A DNA stretch of 57,283 nt from Streptomyces sp. NRRL S-31 (GCF_000718775.1 NZ_JOCB01000057.1:1-57283); one strand, 5' to 3'. Shown: positions 9,111 through 17,537, counted from the first letter of the stretch. The notes: generated from the letters alone by a model not told the origin. Translations and numbers: made by a program.

Positions 9111-9944
9111 CTACGGCAGCCGGAACCCCGGGTCCATCCCGCCGAGCGCGTCGGCGCACAGGCAGTCCCGCGCGCCGGTCTCCGGCAGTGCCGCCACCGC
9201 GTCGAACAGGACGCCGCGCAGCCGGTCCACGTTGGCCGCGAACACCCGCAGCACCTCCTCGTGCGAGACGCCCTCGCCGGTCTCGGCACCCGCGTCCAGG
9301 TCCGTGACCAGGGTCAGCGAGGTGTAGCACAGCTCCAGCTCGCGGGCGAGCGCCGCCTCGGGATGGCCGGTCATGCCCACCACCGACCAGCCCTGGGCCT
9401 GGTGCCACAGGGACTCCGCGCGCGTGGAGAACCGCGGTCCCTCGACCACGACCAGCGTGCCGCCGTCCACCGGCTCCCAGTCCCGCCCGCGGGCGGCCTT
9501 CAGCGCGGCGGACCGTCCGGTGGGGCAGTAGGGGTCGGCCATGGAGACGTGCACGACGTTCGGCACGGTGCCGTCGGGCAGCGGCAGCCCGTCGAAGTAG
9601 GTCTGCGCGCGGGTCTTCGTACGGTCCGCGAACTGGTCCGGCACCAGCAGGGTGCCCGGGCCGTACTCGGGGCGCAGCCCGCCCACCGCGCACGGGCCCA
9701 GGACCTGCCGGACCCCGACCGAGCGCAGGGCCCACAGGTTGGCGCGGTAGTTGATGCGGTGCGGCGGCAGGTGGTGGCCGCGGCCGTGCCGGGGCAGGAA
9801 GGCGACCCGCCGGCCGGCGATCTCCCCGAGGAAGAGGGAGTCGCTGGGCGCTCCGTAGGGGGTGTCCACCTGGACCTCGGTCACGTCGTCGAGGAAGGAG
9901 TAGAACCCCGAACCGCCGATTACGCCGATCTCTGCGTTCGCCAT
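9111..9944 (-). CDS. mtnP: S-methyl-5'-thioadenosine phosphorylase
   Basis: A cytoplasmic PNP/MTAP-family enzyme of 277 residues that cleaves methylthioadenosine to adenine and methylthioribose-1-phosphate in methionine salvage. It has the phosphate-binding IGGSGFY near the N-terminus, PRHGRGHHLPPHRINYRAN, and the MTGHPEAALARELELCY motif of the MTAP subgroup. A start at MANAEIG rather than the two codons upstream is favoured because TAGTGT, a -10-like box, sits 7 nt before it. A related purine nucleoside phosphorylase cannot be excluded from sequence alone. The 3' end is followed by a short imperfect duplication of the last codons. Confidence 0.9.
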   Translation of the reverse strand: MANAEIGVIGGSGFYSFLDDVTEVQVDTPYGAPSDSLFLGEIAGRRVAFLPRHGRGHHLPPHRINYRANLWALRSVGVRQVLGPCAVGGLRPEYGPGTLLVPDQFADRTKTRAQTYFDGLPLPDGTVPNVVHVSMADPYCPTGRSAALKAARGRDWEPVDGGTLVVVEGPRFSTRAESLWHQAQGWSVVGMTGHPEAALARELELCYTSLTLVTDLDAGAETGEGVSHEEVLRVFAANVDRLRGVLFDAVAALPETGARDCLCADALGGMDPGFRLP

Positions 9945-9951
9945 GACCAGC

Positions 9952-9957
9952 ACACTA
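9952..9957 (-). promoter_or_regulatory. -10 box (TAGTGT) 7 nt before mtnP, leaderless type
   Basis: On the minus strand TAGTGT is followed by 7 nt and the ATG of mtnP. There is no purine-rich ribosome binding site in between, which fits a leaderless mRNA. Confidence 0.5.
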
Positions 9958-10064
9958 GCGGGCCGTGGCGCCGCGGGGCAGCCGCTGCCGGGAACCCCGA
10001 AGACCCTGCCGGGAACGCCGAAGACCCTGCCGTCGCACGACGGCAGGGTCCGGAGCGGGAGATG

Positions 10065-10385
10065 TCAGGCGGCGGAGCTGCTGGCGGAGCTCGACGACGA
10101 CGAGGACGACGACGAGGACGTCTTCGAGTCGGACGTCTTGGAGTCGGACGACTTCGCGTCGGACGACGAGCCGGCCGGCTTCGACGCCGGGGTGCTGCTC
10201 GACGTGGAGCCGCGGGAGTCGTTGCGGTAGAACCCGGAGCCCTTGAAAACGATGCCGACCGCGGAGAACACCTTCTTCAGGCGGCCGCCGCAGTTGGGGC
10301 ACACGGTCAAGGCGTCGTCGGTGAACTTCTGCACCGCCTCGAGGCCCTGGCCGCACTCGGTGCACTGGTACTGGTAGGTCGGCAC
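10065..10385 (-). CDS. FmdB-type zinc-ribbon protein, probable Ruc-like redox-regulated chaperone
   Basis: A 106-residue protein: an N-terminal FmdB zinc ribbon with Cys8, Cys11, Cys29 and Cys32, the conserved VFKGSGFYRNDSR stretch, then a disordered tail of about 50 residues that is nearly all Ser/Ala/Asp/Lys and ends in a long Ser run. This architecture matches Mycobacterium tuberculosis Rv0991c (Ruc), described as a redox-regulated chaperone; orthology is my inference. The GTG start has AGGAGG 7 nt upstream. A CIRCE element (10397-10423) occupies the leader and overlaps the ribosome binding site, so expression should be HrcA-repressed and heat-induced. In Rv0991c the neighbours are also 5-formyl-THF cyclo-ligase and galU; here they are 6.5 kb away. 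Confidence 0.9.
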   Translation of the reverse strand: MPTYQYQCTECGQGLEAVQKFTDDALTVCPNCGGRLKKVFSAVGIVFKGSGFYRNDSRGSTSSSTPASKPAGSSSDAKSSDSKTSDSKTSSSSSSSSSSSASSSAA

Positions 10386-10396
10386 TTGTCTTCCTC

Positions 10397-10423
10397 CTGG
10401 CACTCTCACTCAATGAGTGCTAA
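10397..10423 (-). promoter_or_regulatory. CIRCE element (HrcA operator) in the leader of the FmdB/Ruc gene
   Basis: Reading the minus strand: TTAGCACTC, 9 nt, GAGTGCCAG. The consensus is TTAGCACTC-N9-GAGTGCTAA, so the first arm is perfect and the second differs at two positions, exactly where the AGGAGG ribosome binding site begins. Spacing is the canonical 9. The end of the element is 12 nt before the GTG. Confidence 0.85.
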
Positions 10424-10453
10424 CGACGGTCCATAGTGACGTATTCCCGGGGA

Positions 10454-11752
10454 TCAGTCCACCGTCACCGGGACGCGGTGACCGACGCCACGCGCGACCG
10501 GGTGGTTCCGGTGCGGCGGGACCAGCCTCGACGCGAGGGCCACCAGGGTCACCAGCGCGAGCACCGTGCCGGCCATGGGCACCAGGAATCCCGCGCCGTC
10601 CCACAGCCGGTCCTCCAGCTGTCCGGAGACCGTGACGGCGGCGGCCTGGCCGAGCGCCACCGCGCCGGTCAGCCAGGTGAACGCCTCGGTGCGGGCACCG
10701 GCCGGGACCAGGGCCTCGACCAGCGTGTAGCCGGTGATCAGCGACGGCGCGATGCACATGCCGACCAGCAGGCCGAGCGCGGCGAGCAGCGGCACGGAGT
10801 GCGCCGTCCACAGGGCGGACGCGGCCAGTGCGAGCGCCGTGTAACCGACGACCATCCGCTTCCGCGGAGCCGCCTTCCAGGCGATGGCGCCGCAGACGAT
10901 GCCGGACAGCATGTTGCCGGTGGCGAACACGCCGTACAGCACGCCGTTCAGGCCGGGCTCGCCGATCGACTCCGTGAAGGCGGCGAGCGACACCTGCATG
11001 CCGCCGAAGACCGAACCGATGCCCAGGAAGGTCACGATCAGCACGCGCACGCCCGGGATGCGCAGGGCCGAGGCGTGCCGCAGGCGCGCGTGCCCGTCCG
11101 CGCCGGCCACCGGCGGCTGGGTGCTCTTCCGCGCGGCGAACAGCAGACCGCCGACCAGGGTCAGGGCGCCCTCCGTCACCAGACCCGCGGCCGGCGTCAC
11201 GGCGGTGCACAGCGCGGTGGCCAGCAGCGGCCCGAAGACGAAGGTCAGCTCGTCGGTGACCGACTCGAACGCCGCCGCGGTGCTCATCAGGGGCGAGCCC
11301 TGGAGCCGCACACCCCAGCGGGCCCGGACCATCGGGCCGACCTGCGGCACGGAGGCGCCGGTCGGGACGGCCGCCAGGAACAGCGCCCACAAGGGCGCGT
11401 GCGCCAGCGCGAGCGCCGTCAGGGAGAGCCCGGAGACCGTGTGCACCAGCACGCCGGGGACCAGTACCGCGCGCTGGCCGTAGCGGTCGGCGAGCCGGCC
11501 GCTGTAGGGGGCGAACAAGGCCATGGAGACGCCGGTGGCGGCCGCGACGGCACCCGCGGCGCCGTACGAGCCGGTGGTGTGCTGGACGAGCAGCACGATC
11601 GAGATGGTGAGCATCGCGAACGGCTGGCGCGCCGCGAAGCCGGGGAGCAGGAACGTCCAGGCGCCGCGGGTGCGCAGCAGCCGGCCGTACCCGGGGCGGG
11701 AGGACGCCGGCGGGGTCTTCTCCGGTTCGGTGGTGGTGACCGTGGATCCCAC
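10454..11752 (-). CDS. Major facilitator superfamily transporter
   Basis: A 432-residue MFS protein with about 12 hydrophobic segments. Typical features are the cytoplasmic loop 2-3 motif (GRLADRYGQR, the DRxGRR-like motif A), a repeated, less perfect loop in the second half, and small-residue-rich helices as in drug/H+ antiporters. The GTG start at 11752 has AAAGG about 8 nt upstream; the longer frame to 11851 is Arg-rich and lacks a ribosome binding site. Substrate is unknown. The gene is on the same strand as the FmdB/Ruc gene but reads towards its CIRCE region. A small dyad (11891-11907) lies in its upstream region. Confidence 0.88.
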   Translation of the reverse strand: MGSTVTTTEPEKTPPASSRPGYGRLLRTRGAWTFLLPGFAARQPFAMLTISIVLLVQHTTGSYGAAGAVAAATGVSMALFAPYSGRLADRYGQRAVLVPGVLVHTVSGLSLTALALAHAPLWALFLAAVPTGASVPQVGPMVRARWGVRLQGSPLMSTAAAFESVTDELTFVFGPLLATALCTAVTPAAGLVTEGALTLVGGLLFAARKSTQPPVAGADGHARLRHASALRIPGVRVLIVTFLGIGSVFGGMQVSLAAFTESIGEPGLNGVLYGVFATGNMLSGIVCGAIAWKAAPRKRMVVGYTALALAASALWTAHSVPLLAALGLLVGMCIAPSLITGYTLVEALVPAGARTEAFTWLTGAVALGQAAAVTVSGQLEDRLWDGAGFLVPMAGTVLALVTLVALASRLVPPHRNHPVARGVGHRVPVTVD

Positions 11753-11890
11753 GGCCGTGCCTTTCTGCCGCCTGGTAGCGCGCGGACCCCGTGCGGGCCG
11801 GGCGCCGAGAGCTGTCCTCTTGCGCGGACTGCGGTAGATGCCGGCGCCCACTGCGGGTGGGGAGTCCCGGCCGCCATACGGTCGCGCCAG

Positions 11891-11907
11891 CTCTGCGTCA
11901 GGCAGAG
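11891..11907 (-). promoter_or_regulatory. Dyad CTCTGC-N5-GCAGAG upstream of the MFS gene
   Basis: Perfect 6-bp inverted repeat with a 5-nt spacer, about 140 nt upstream of the MFS start. It could be an operator for the exporter, but no adjacent regulator gene supports this. Confidence 0.25.
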
Positions 11908-12021
11908 TTGGTTCGATCAGGGTGCGCCTTCATCGTACAGGGATCACCGCGTCGCGCGGCTGTGAAAACGAGCACCGTGCGCGGGGTCACCTGGGATTTC
12001 CCGGCAGCTGAGCGCCATGAG

Positions 12022-12117
12022 GCGACCCCGCGGCCGAGCGCTGCGACGCGACCGAGCGCGATCCGCGGCCGAGCGCTATGACGCGACCGAGCGCGCCCCG
12101 CGGCCGAGCGCTACGAC
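12022..12117. repeat. 35-bp tandem repeat, about 2.7 copies
   Basis: Units at 12048-12082 and 12083-12117 are 35 bp each and differ at a few positions; a shortened 26-nt unit (12022-12047) precedes them. Each unit contains CCGCGGCCGAGCGCT. The array begins in the gap between the MFS gene (start 11752) and the antiporter gene and runs over the antiporter stop codon at 12111-12113. Apart from this array and the dyad at 11891 I see nothing else in the 358-nt gap 11753-12110. Confidence 0.75.
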
Positions 12118-13625
12118 GCGGCCCCGCGGCCCGCGTCGCCGTCCGTGCCCAGCCAGCCCGCCAGCTTGCCGCCGTGGGCGACCGCGCGCAGCCGCCGTTC
12201 CGCCGCGTCGCGGACCGGGTCGGTGGCGACGACCAGCAGTTCGTCGTCCCGGCGCAGCACCGTCGAGGGCAGCGGCACGAACGACTTCCCCTCGCGTACG
12301 ACGAGGGTGACGGCCGCGCCGGGCGGCAGCCGCAGCTCGCTGACCTCCACGCCGTGCATCCGGGAGCCCTCGGGGACGGTGACGGACAGCAGGTGCCCGC
12401 GCAGCCGCTCCAGGGGCGCCGACTCGATGCCGAGGTCGGCGGCCTCGCCCTGCTCGCCCAGCCGGAGCTTGCGGGCCAGCCAGGGCAGGGTCGGACCCTG
12501 GAGCAGGGTGTAGACGACGACCAGGACGAAGACGATGTTGAAGACGCGGCGGCTGCCGGAGACGCCGTTCACCATGGGGATGGTCGCCAGGATGATGGGC
12601 ACGGCGCCGCGCAGCCCGGCCCATGACATCAGGGCCTGTTCCGGCCAGGGCACCCGGAACGGCGCCAGGCTGAGGACCACGCTGAGCGGCCGGGCCACCA
12701 TGGTCAGCACCAGCCCGATGACCAGGGCGGGCACCACGTCGTCGCCCAGTTCGTGCGGGGTGACCAGCAGGCCGAGGACGACGAACATGCCGATCTGGGC
12801 GATCCAGCCGAGCCCCTCGGCGAAGCCGCGGGTGGCGGGCCAGTGGGGCAGCCGCGCGTTGCCGAGCACCATGGAGGCCAGGTAGACGGCGAGGAAGCCG
12901 CTGCCGTGCCCGAGGGCGCCGGCGGCGTACGCGCTGACGGCGATGGCGAGCACGGCGATCGGGTAGAGGCCGGACGCCGGCAGCGCCACGTGCCGGAGCC
13001 CCCAGGAGCCGAACCAGCCCACGGCGATGCCTATCGCCGCGCCGATGGCCAGTTCCAGGACTATCTCGCCCAGCAGGACGTACCAGTGCTCGACCGGGCC
13101 GGCCGTGGAGAAGGCGACGACCAGGATGACCACCGGGGCGTCGTTGAAGCCGGACTCCGCCTCCAGCGTGCCCGTCACGCGCGCGGGCAGGGGGATCTTC
13201 CGCAGGACCGAGAAGACCGCCGCCGCGTCCGTGGACGACACCACCGCCCCGATGATGAGCGCCTGCCGCCACTCCAGCCCGACCAGGTAGTGCGCGCCCA
13301 CCGCGGTGACCCCCACGCTGACCGCGACGCCCACCGTCGCGAGGACGGAGGCGGAGGACAGGACCGGGCGGATCTCCTTCCACTTCGTGCCGAGGCCGCC
13401 CTCGGCGAGGATCACGACCAGGGCCGCGTATCCCATGACCTGCGTCACCGCGGCGCTGTCGAAGTGGATGTGGCCGATGCCGTCCTGGCCCATGACGACG
13501 CCGATCCCCAGGTAGACGAGCAGGCTGGGGAGCCCACTGCGTGAGGAGATCCGGACGGCCGCCACGGCGACGAGCAGCACGAGGGAGCAGATGAGCAGGA
13601 GCTGGTTGAGGTGGTGAACAGTCAG
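12111..13625 (-). CDS. CPA1-family potassium (or sodium)/proton antiporter with RCK_C domain
   Basis: A membrane antiporter of about 504 residues: roughly 12-13 TM segments (to about residue 400) followed by a cytoplasmic TrkA-C/RCK_C domain (about 415-495) with VTVPEGSRMHGVEVSELRLPPGAAVTLVVR. Family motifs include AEGGLGTKW, STDAAAVFSVL and ESGFNDAPVVIL, the acidic residues of cation exchange. The usual N-terminus TVHHLNQLLLI is encoded upstream of the first in-frame GTG (13580); the only plausible start for it is CTG at 13625, preceded by AGGAGG with 8 nt spacing. If CTG is not used, translation would begin inside TM1. It probably sets cytoplasmic K+/pH balance. Confidence 0.85.
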   Translation of the reverse strand: MTVHHLNQLLLICSLVLLVAVAAVRISSRSGLPSLLVYLGIGVVMGQDGIGHIHFDSAAVTQVMGYAALVVILAEGGLGTKWKEIRPVLSSASVLATVGVAVSVGVTAVGAHYLVGLEWRQALIIGAVVSSTDAAAVFSVLRKIPLPARVTGTLEAESGFNDAPVVILVVAFSTAGPVEHWYVLLGEIVLELAIGAAIGIAVGWFGSWGLRHVALPASGLYPIAVLAIAVSAYAAGALGHGSGFLAVYLASMVLGNARLPHWPATRGFAEGLGWIAQIGMFVVLGLLVTPHELGDDVVPALVIGLVLTMVARPLSVVLSLAPFRVPWPEQALMSWAGLRGAVPIILATIPMVNGVSGSRRVFNIVFVLVVVYTLLQGPTLPWLARKLRLGEQGEAADLGIESAPLERLRGHLLSVTVPEGSRMHGVEVSELRLPPGAAVTLVVREGKSFVPLPSTVLRRDDELLVVATDPVRDAAERRLRAVAHGGKLAGWLGTDGDAGRGAAS

Positions 13626-13848
13626 CGGGCATTCCTCCTCGGAGCCTGGCCGGGGATGTCCGGTTACTTCGTTACCTTACCTAACTCTTGACGCTTTCTT
13701 GACGTTCACAGGGCAAGATCGAACGCTCGTACGCGCTCGTTCCCGACTCCGCGTCAAGCGGCACGGGGCCCTGCGCCTATGGTTGCTCCAGCGCTCATTC
13801 AAAGTCACAGCCCGACCTGCCGCTCGCGTTAGGACAGCAAGGACAGCG

Positions 13849-16725
13849 ATGCCCCCCAATACCACCGCCACAACGGGTGACACCGCCACCACGGGTGCCA
13901 CGTCCGTCAAGTCCGGCAGGAAGAAGGGGCGCAAAGCCCGACTGCTCGTGCTGGTCCTGGTTCTCGCCGTCATCGCGGGCATCGCCTACGGGGCGTACTG
14001 GTCGATCAGCACGGTCCGCGCCTCCTTCCCGCAGACCACCGGCACGATCAAGCTCGACGGCCTGTCCGGGCCGGTCGACGTCAAGCGGGACGGCTACGGC
14101 ATCCCGCAGATCTACGCCTCCTCCGACGAGGACCTGTTCATGGCGCAGGGCTACGTCCAGGCGCAGGACCGGTTCTACGAGATGGACGTGCGCCGGCACA
14201 TGACCTCCGGCCGCCTGTCGGAGATGTTCGGCAAGGGCCAGGTGAAGAACGACGAGTTCCTGCGCACCCTCGGCTGGGACCGGGTCGCCGAGCAGGAGTA
14301 CAAGACCAAGCTGTCGGACTCCACGAAGAAGTACCTCCAGGCGTACGCCAAGGGCGTCAACGCCTACCTCCAGGGCCGCGAGGGCAAGGACATCTCCCTG
14401 GAGTACGCGGCCCTCGGCCTCACCAACGACTACAAGCCGGCCCAGTGGACCCCGGTCGACTCCGTCTCGTGGCTGAAGGCGATGGCCTGGGACCTGCGCG
14501 GCAACATGCGCGACGAGATCGACCGCGCCCTGATGACCAGCCGCCTCGGCCCGCAGCAGATCCAGGACCTGTACCCGGCCTACCCGGCCGGCCGCAACAA
14601 GCCGATCGTGCAGGACGGCCGGTACGACGAGCTGACCAAGACCTTCCAGCAGAGCGGCGCCACGGGCTCCCAGGGCTCGACCGGTACGACCGGTACGACC
14701 GGTACGACGGGCACCACCGGCACGACCGGAACCACCGGCACGGCTGGCACCACCGGCACCACCGGCACCACCCAGGGCGCAACCGGCACGACCGGAACCA
14801 CCGGCCCCACCGGGACGGGAACCTCCCTCGGCAGCCAGCTGGGCGGCTTCACCGAGGTCATGGACGACCTCCCCGCGGCCGTCGGCGTGAACGGCCAGGG
14901 CATCGGCTCCAACTCCTGGGTGGTCGCCGGGAAGTACACCATCACCGGCAAGCCGCTGCTCGCCAACGACCCGCACCTGTCGGCGTCCCTGCCGTCCGTC
15001 TGGTACCAGATGGGCCTGCACTGCCGGACCGTCTCCGCCAAGTGCCAGTACGACGTCACGGGCTACACGTTCGCCGGGATGCCCGGTGTGATCATCGGTC
15101 ACAACGGCAAGATCGCCTGGGGCATGACCAACTCCGGTGTCGACGTCACCGACCTGTACCTGGAGAAGGTCAGCGCCAACGGCTACCTGTACGACGGCAA
15201 GGTCCGGCCGTTCAAGACCCGCGAGGAGACCATCGACGTCGCCGGCGGCAAGGCCAAGACGATCGTCGTCCGCCAGACCCAGGACGGGATGCCGCTGCTG
15301 TCCGACCGTGACGACGAACTCGTCCAGGTCGGCAGGAAGGCGTCCGTGAACGCCGCCGCCCCCGACCGGGGTGACGGCTACGGCGTGGCCCTGCGGTGGA
15401 CCGCGCTCGACCCGGGCACCTCCATGGACGCCGTGTTCGCCCTCGACAAGGCGGCCGGCTGGGGCGACTTCCGCGCGGCGGCGGCCCTGTTCGACGTCCC
15501 GTCGCAGAACCTGGTCTACGCCGGCACGGACAACCACATCGGCTACACGCTGCCCGGCAAGATCCCCACGCGGTCCGCCAAGGACGCCGGTGCCGTCCCG
15601 GCGCCGGGCTGGGACTCGAAGTACCGCTGGACGGGCTTCATCAAGCAGGACGAGCTGCCCTACGAGTACGACCCGGACCGCGGTTACATCGTCACCGCCA
15701 ACCAGGCCGTGGTCGACCCGGACAAGTACCCCTACACGCTCACCACGGACTGGGGCTACGGCACCCGCAGCCAGCGCATCACCGACCTGATCGAGTCCAA
15801 GATCAAGGACGGCGGCAAGATCTCCACCGACGACATGCGGCAGATGCAGATGGACAACAGCAGCGAGATCGCCAAGCTGCTGGTGCCGAAGCTGCTGAAG
15901 ATCAACCTCGACGACCCGGAGGTCCGCCAGGCGCAGAAGCTGCTGGAGGGCTGGGACTACACCCAGGACGCCGACTCCGCGGCCGCCGCGTACTTCAACT
16001 CGGTCTGGCGCAACATCCTCAAGCTCGCCTTCGGCAACAAGCTGCCCAAGGAGGTGCGCGTCAAGGGACAGTGCCTGTGGGTCGACAAGATCGACAGCAC
16101 CGGCCCGGTGGACGACGACACCAAGGTGCGCGAGTGCGGTCAGCGCGACGCCGACCAGGCGCAGCCGGACGGCGGCGACCGCTGGTTCGAGGTCGTGCGC
16201 ACCCTGATGGACAAGCCGGACAGCGACTGGTGGAAGACCCCCGCGTCGGGCACCCGGCCCAAGGCCGCCAACCGCGACCAGCTGTTCGCCCGCGCCATGA
16301 TCGACGCCCGCTGGGAGCTGACCGCCAAGCTCGGCAAGGACATCGACACCTGGAGCTGGGGCCGGCTGCACCGGCTGTTCCTGAAGAACCAGACGCTCGG
16401 CACCGAGGGTCCGAAGGTCCTCCAGTACCTGCTGAACCGCGGCCCCTGGAAGCTCAGCGGCGGCGAGGCCGCGGTGAACGCCAGCGGCTGGAACGCCGCC
16501 GGCGGCTACAACGTCGTCTGGGTGCCGTCCATGCGGATGGTGGTCAACCTCGCCGACCTCGACAAGTCCAAGTGGATCAACCTGGCCGGCGCCTCCGGGC
16601 ACGCCTTCAGCGCGCACTACACCGACCAGACCGGCAAGTGGGCCAAGGGCGAGCTGCTGCCCTGGTCGTTCTCGGCCAAGGCCGTGGACAAGAGCACGAG
16701 CGACACCCTCGTCCTCAAGCCCTGA
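13849..16725 (+). CDS. Penicillin acylase (Ntn-hydrolase) family protein
   Basis: A 958-residue precursor of the penicillin/acyl-homoserine-lactone acylase family (S45). Residues about 30-50 form an N-terminal membrane anchor or signal segment after a basic patch. The alpha-chain region follows (DGYGIPQIYASSDEDLFMAQGYVQAQDRFYEMD). A Thr-Gly repeat (about residues 276-326) sits just before the predicted autocleavage site at Gly353-Ser354 in GIGSNSWVV; Ser354 would be the N-terminal nucleophile of the beta chain. The family removes acyl chains from amides; the substrate is unknown (beta-lactams, AHLs or cyclic lipopeptides in relatives). AAGGA 6 nt before the ATG supports the start. It is followed by a strong terminator. 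Confidence 0.9.
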   Translation: MPPNTTATTGDTATTGATSVKSGRKKGRKARLLVLVLVLAVIAGIAYGAYWSISTVRASFPQTTGTIKLDGLSGPVDVKRDGYGIPQIYASSDEDLFMAQGYVQAQDRFYEMDVRRHMTSGRLSEMFGKGQVKNDEFLRTLGWDRVAEQEYKTKLSDSTKKYLQAYAKGVNAYLQGREGKDISLEYAALGLTNDYKPAQWTPVDSVSWLKAMAWDLRGNMRDEIDRALMTSRLGPQQIQDLYPAYPAGRNKPIVQDGRYDELTKTFQQSGATGSQGSTGTTGTTGTTGTTGTTGTTGTAGTTGTTGTTQGATGTTGTTGPTGTGTSLGSQLGGFTEVMDDLPAAVGVNGQGIGSNSWVVAGKYTITGKPLLANDPHLSASLPSVWYQMGLHCRTVSAKCQYDVTGYTFAGMPGVIIGHNGKIAWGMTNSGVDVTDLYLEKVSANGYLYDGKVRPFKTREETIDVAGGKAKTIVVRQTQDGMPLLSDRDDELVQVGRKASVNAAAPDRGDGYGVALRWTALDPGTSMDAVFALDKAAGWGDFRAAAALFDVPSQNLVYAGTDNHIGYTLPGKIPTRSAKDAGAVPAPGWDSKYRWTGFIKQDELPYEYDPDRGYIVTANQAVVDPDKYPYTLTTDWGYGTRSQRITDLIESKIKDGGKISTDDMRQMQMDNSSEIAKLLVPKLLKINLDDPEVRQAQKLLEGWDYTQDADSAAAAYFNSVWRNILKLAFGNKLPKEVRVKGQCLWVDKIDSTGPVDDDTKVRECGQRDADQAQPDGGDRWFEVVRTLMDKPDSDWWKTPASGTRPKAANRDQLFARAMIDARWELTAKLGKDIDTWSWGRLHRLFLKNQTLGTEGPKVLQYLLNRGPWKLSGGEAAVNASGWNAAGGYNVVWVPSMRMVVNLADLDKSKWINLAGASGHAFSAHYTDQTGKWAKGELLPWSFSAKAVDKSTSDTLVLKP
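14674..14826 (+). repeat. Thr-Gly-Thr/Thr-Gly collagen-like codon repeat inside the acylase gene
   Basis: About 17 repeats of a 9-nt unit (acc-ggt/ggc-acg type codons) encode TGT/TTG triplets. They fall at the predicted alpha-chain/propeptide end, about 28 residues before the autocleavage Ser354. Copy number is likely to vary between strains. Confidence 0.8.
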
Positions 16726-16768
16726 GGAAGCCCTGACGAAGCCCTGAAGTCCCCGGCACACCACTGAG

Positions 16769-16798
16769 ACGGCCCTCCACGCGCGCGTGGAGGGCCGT
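16769..16798. terminator. Bidirectional terminator between acylase and cyclo-ligase genes
   Basis: Perfect 15-nt arms (ACGGCCCTCCACGCG and its complement) followed by TTT on the plus strand. It lies between two convergent genes and should terminate both. Confidence 0.85.
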
Positions 16799-16835
16799 TT
16801 CGGTGCCCGGGGCAGGGGAGGGGCGGACCGTCCGG

Positions 16836-17456
16836 TCAGGGGCGCGCGAAGCGGTGCACCCCCGACGGCGTCACCACCGCGTGCACCGGCCTGTCGTGCG
16901 CCTCGGCCGGGACCCGGGCGACGACCTCCCTGTCGTACAGCAGCACCACGAGCCGGGGGCGGGCGCCGGCGCGTTCCAGTCGGGCCAGTACGCGGTCGTA
17001 CGACCCGCCGCCGCGCCCCAGGCGCATCCCGCGCGCGTCCACCGCGAGTCCGGGCAGCAGTACGACGTCCGCGGCCGTCACGGCGTCCGGCCCGAGGCGC
17101 GCGCCGGACGGCTCGAAGAGCGCCATCCGCCCCGCGTGCCGGACCGGTGCGAGGGAGTCCGGACCGGCGTACTCCCCCCAGTCCAGGTCGTTGTCGGGCA
17201 GCAGCGCGGGCAGCAGGACACGCACCCCCCGCGTGCGCAGCGCGTCCAGCAGGGCGGGGGTGCCCGGTTCGGTCCCCACGGAGACGTACGCCGCCACCGT
17301 GCGCGCCCCCGCCAGCTCGGGCAGCTCCAGGGCGCGCTCGGCCAGCGCGCGGCCCGTCTCCCCGAGGTCGTCCGCCGTCAACCTGTTCCTTACCGAGAGG
17401 AGATGTCTCCGCAACCCGCGCTTGTCAGGCTCGTCCGTACGTCCGCCGTGTGCCAC
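16836..17456 (-). CDS. 5-formyltetrahydrofolate cyclo-ligase
   Basis: A cytoplasmic enzyme of about 206 residues that converts 5-formyl-THF to 5,10-methenyl-THF with ATP. It shows the N-terminal KRGLRRHLLSVRNRL basic helix, the central GTEPGTPALLDALRTRGVRVLLP, and the C-terminal substrate/ATP motif LPGLAVDARGMRLGRGGGSYDR. The GTG start at 17456 is preferred: a candidate promoter (TTGACC, 16 nt, TAAGAA) lies at 17473-17500, so the longer frame beginning at 17489 or 17552 would start inside or upstream of the promoter. It is divergent from galU, the same partner as in mycobacteria (Rv0992c-Rv0993). Confidence 0.88.
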   Translation of the reverse strand: MAHGGRTDEPDKRGLRRHLLSVRNRLTADDLGETGRALAERALELPELAGARTVAAYVSVGTEPGTPALLDALRTRGVRVLLPALLPDNDLDWGEYAGPDSLAPVRHAGRMALFEPSGARLGPDAVTAADVVLLPGLAVDARGMRLGRGGGSYDRVLARLERAGARPRLVVLLYDREVVARVPAEAHDRPVHAVVTPSGVHRFARP

Positions 17457-17472
17457 TGGTGTTCTCGTACCC

Positions 17473-17500
17473 TTCTTAATGCAGGTCATATGAGGGTCAA
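17473..17500 (-). promoter_or_regulatory. Candidate promoter of the cyclo-ligase gene
   Basis: On the minus strand TTGACC (17500-17495), 16-nt spacer, TAAGAA (17478-17473). The -35 is good, the -10 lacks the final T. It would start transcription shortly before the GTG at 17456. Confidence 0.35.
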
Positions 17501-17537
17501 GCCACCGGAGCCCCAGATTCCGAGCGAAGGCACCGGA

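Noticed and set aside
13671..13690. Iron-box-like TTAGGTAAGGTAAC upstream of the antiporter
   Set aside because: Only the left half resembles the DtxR/IdeR box; spacing is off by one and the right half does not match. No iron gene is adjacent.
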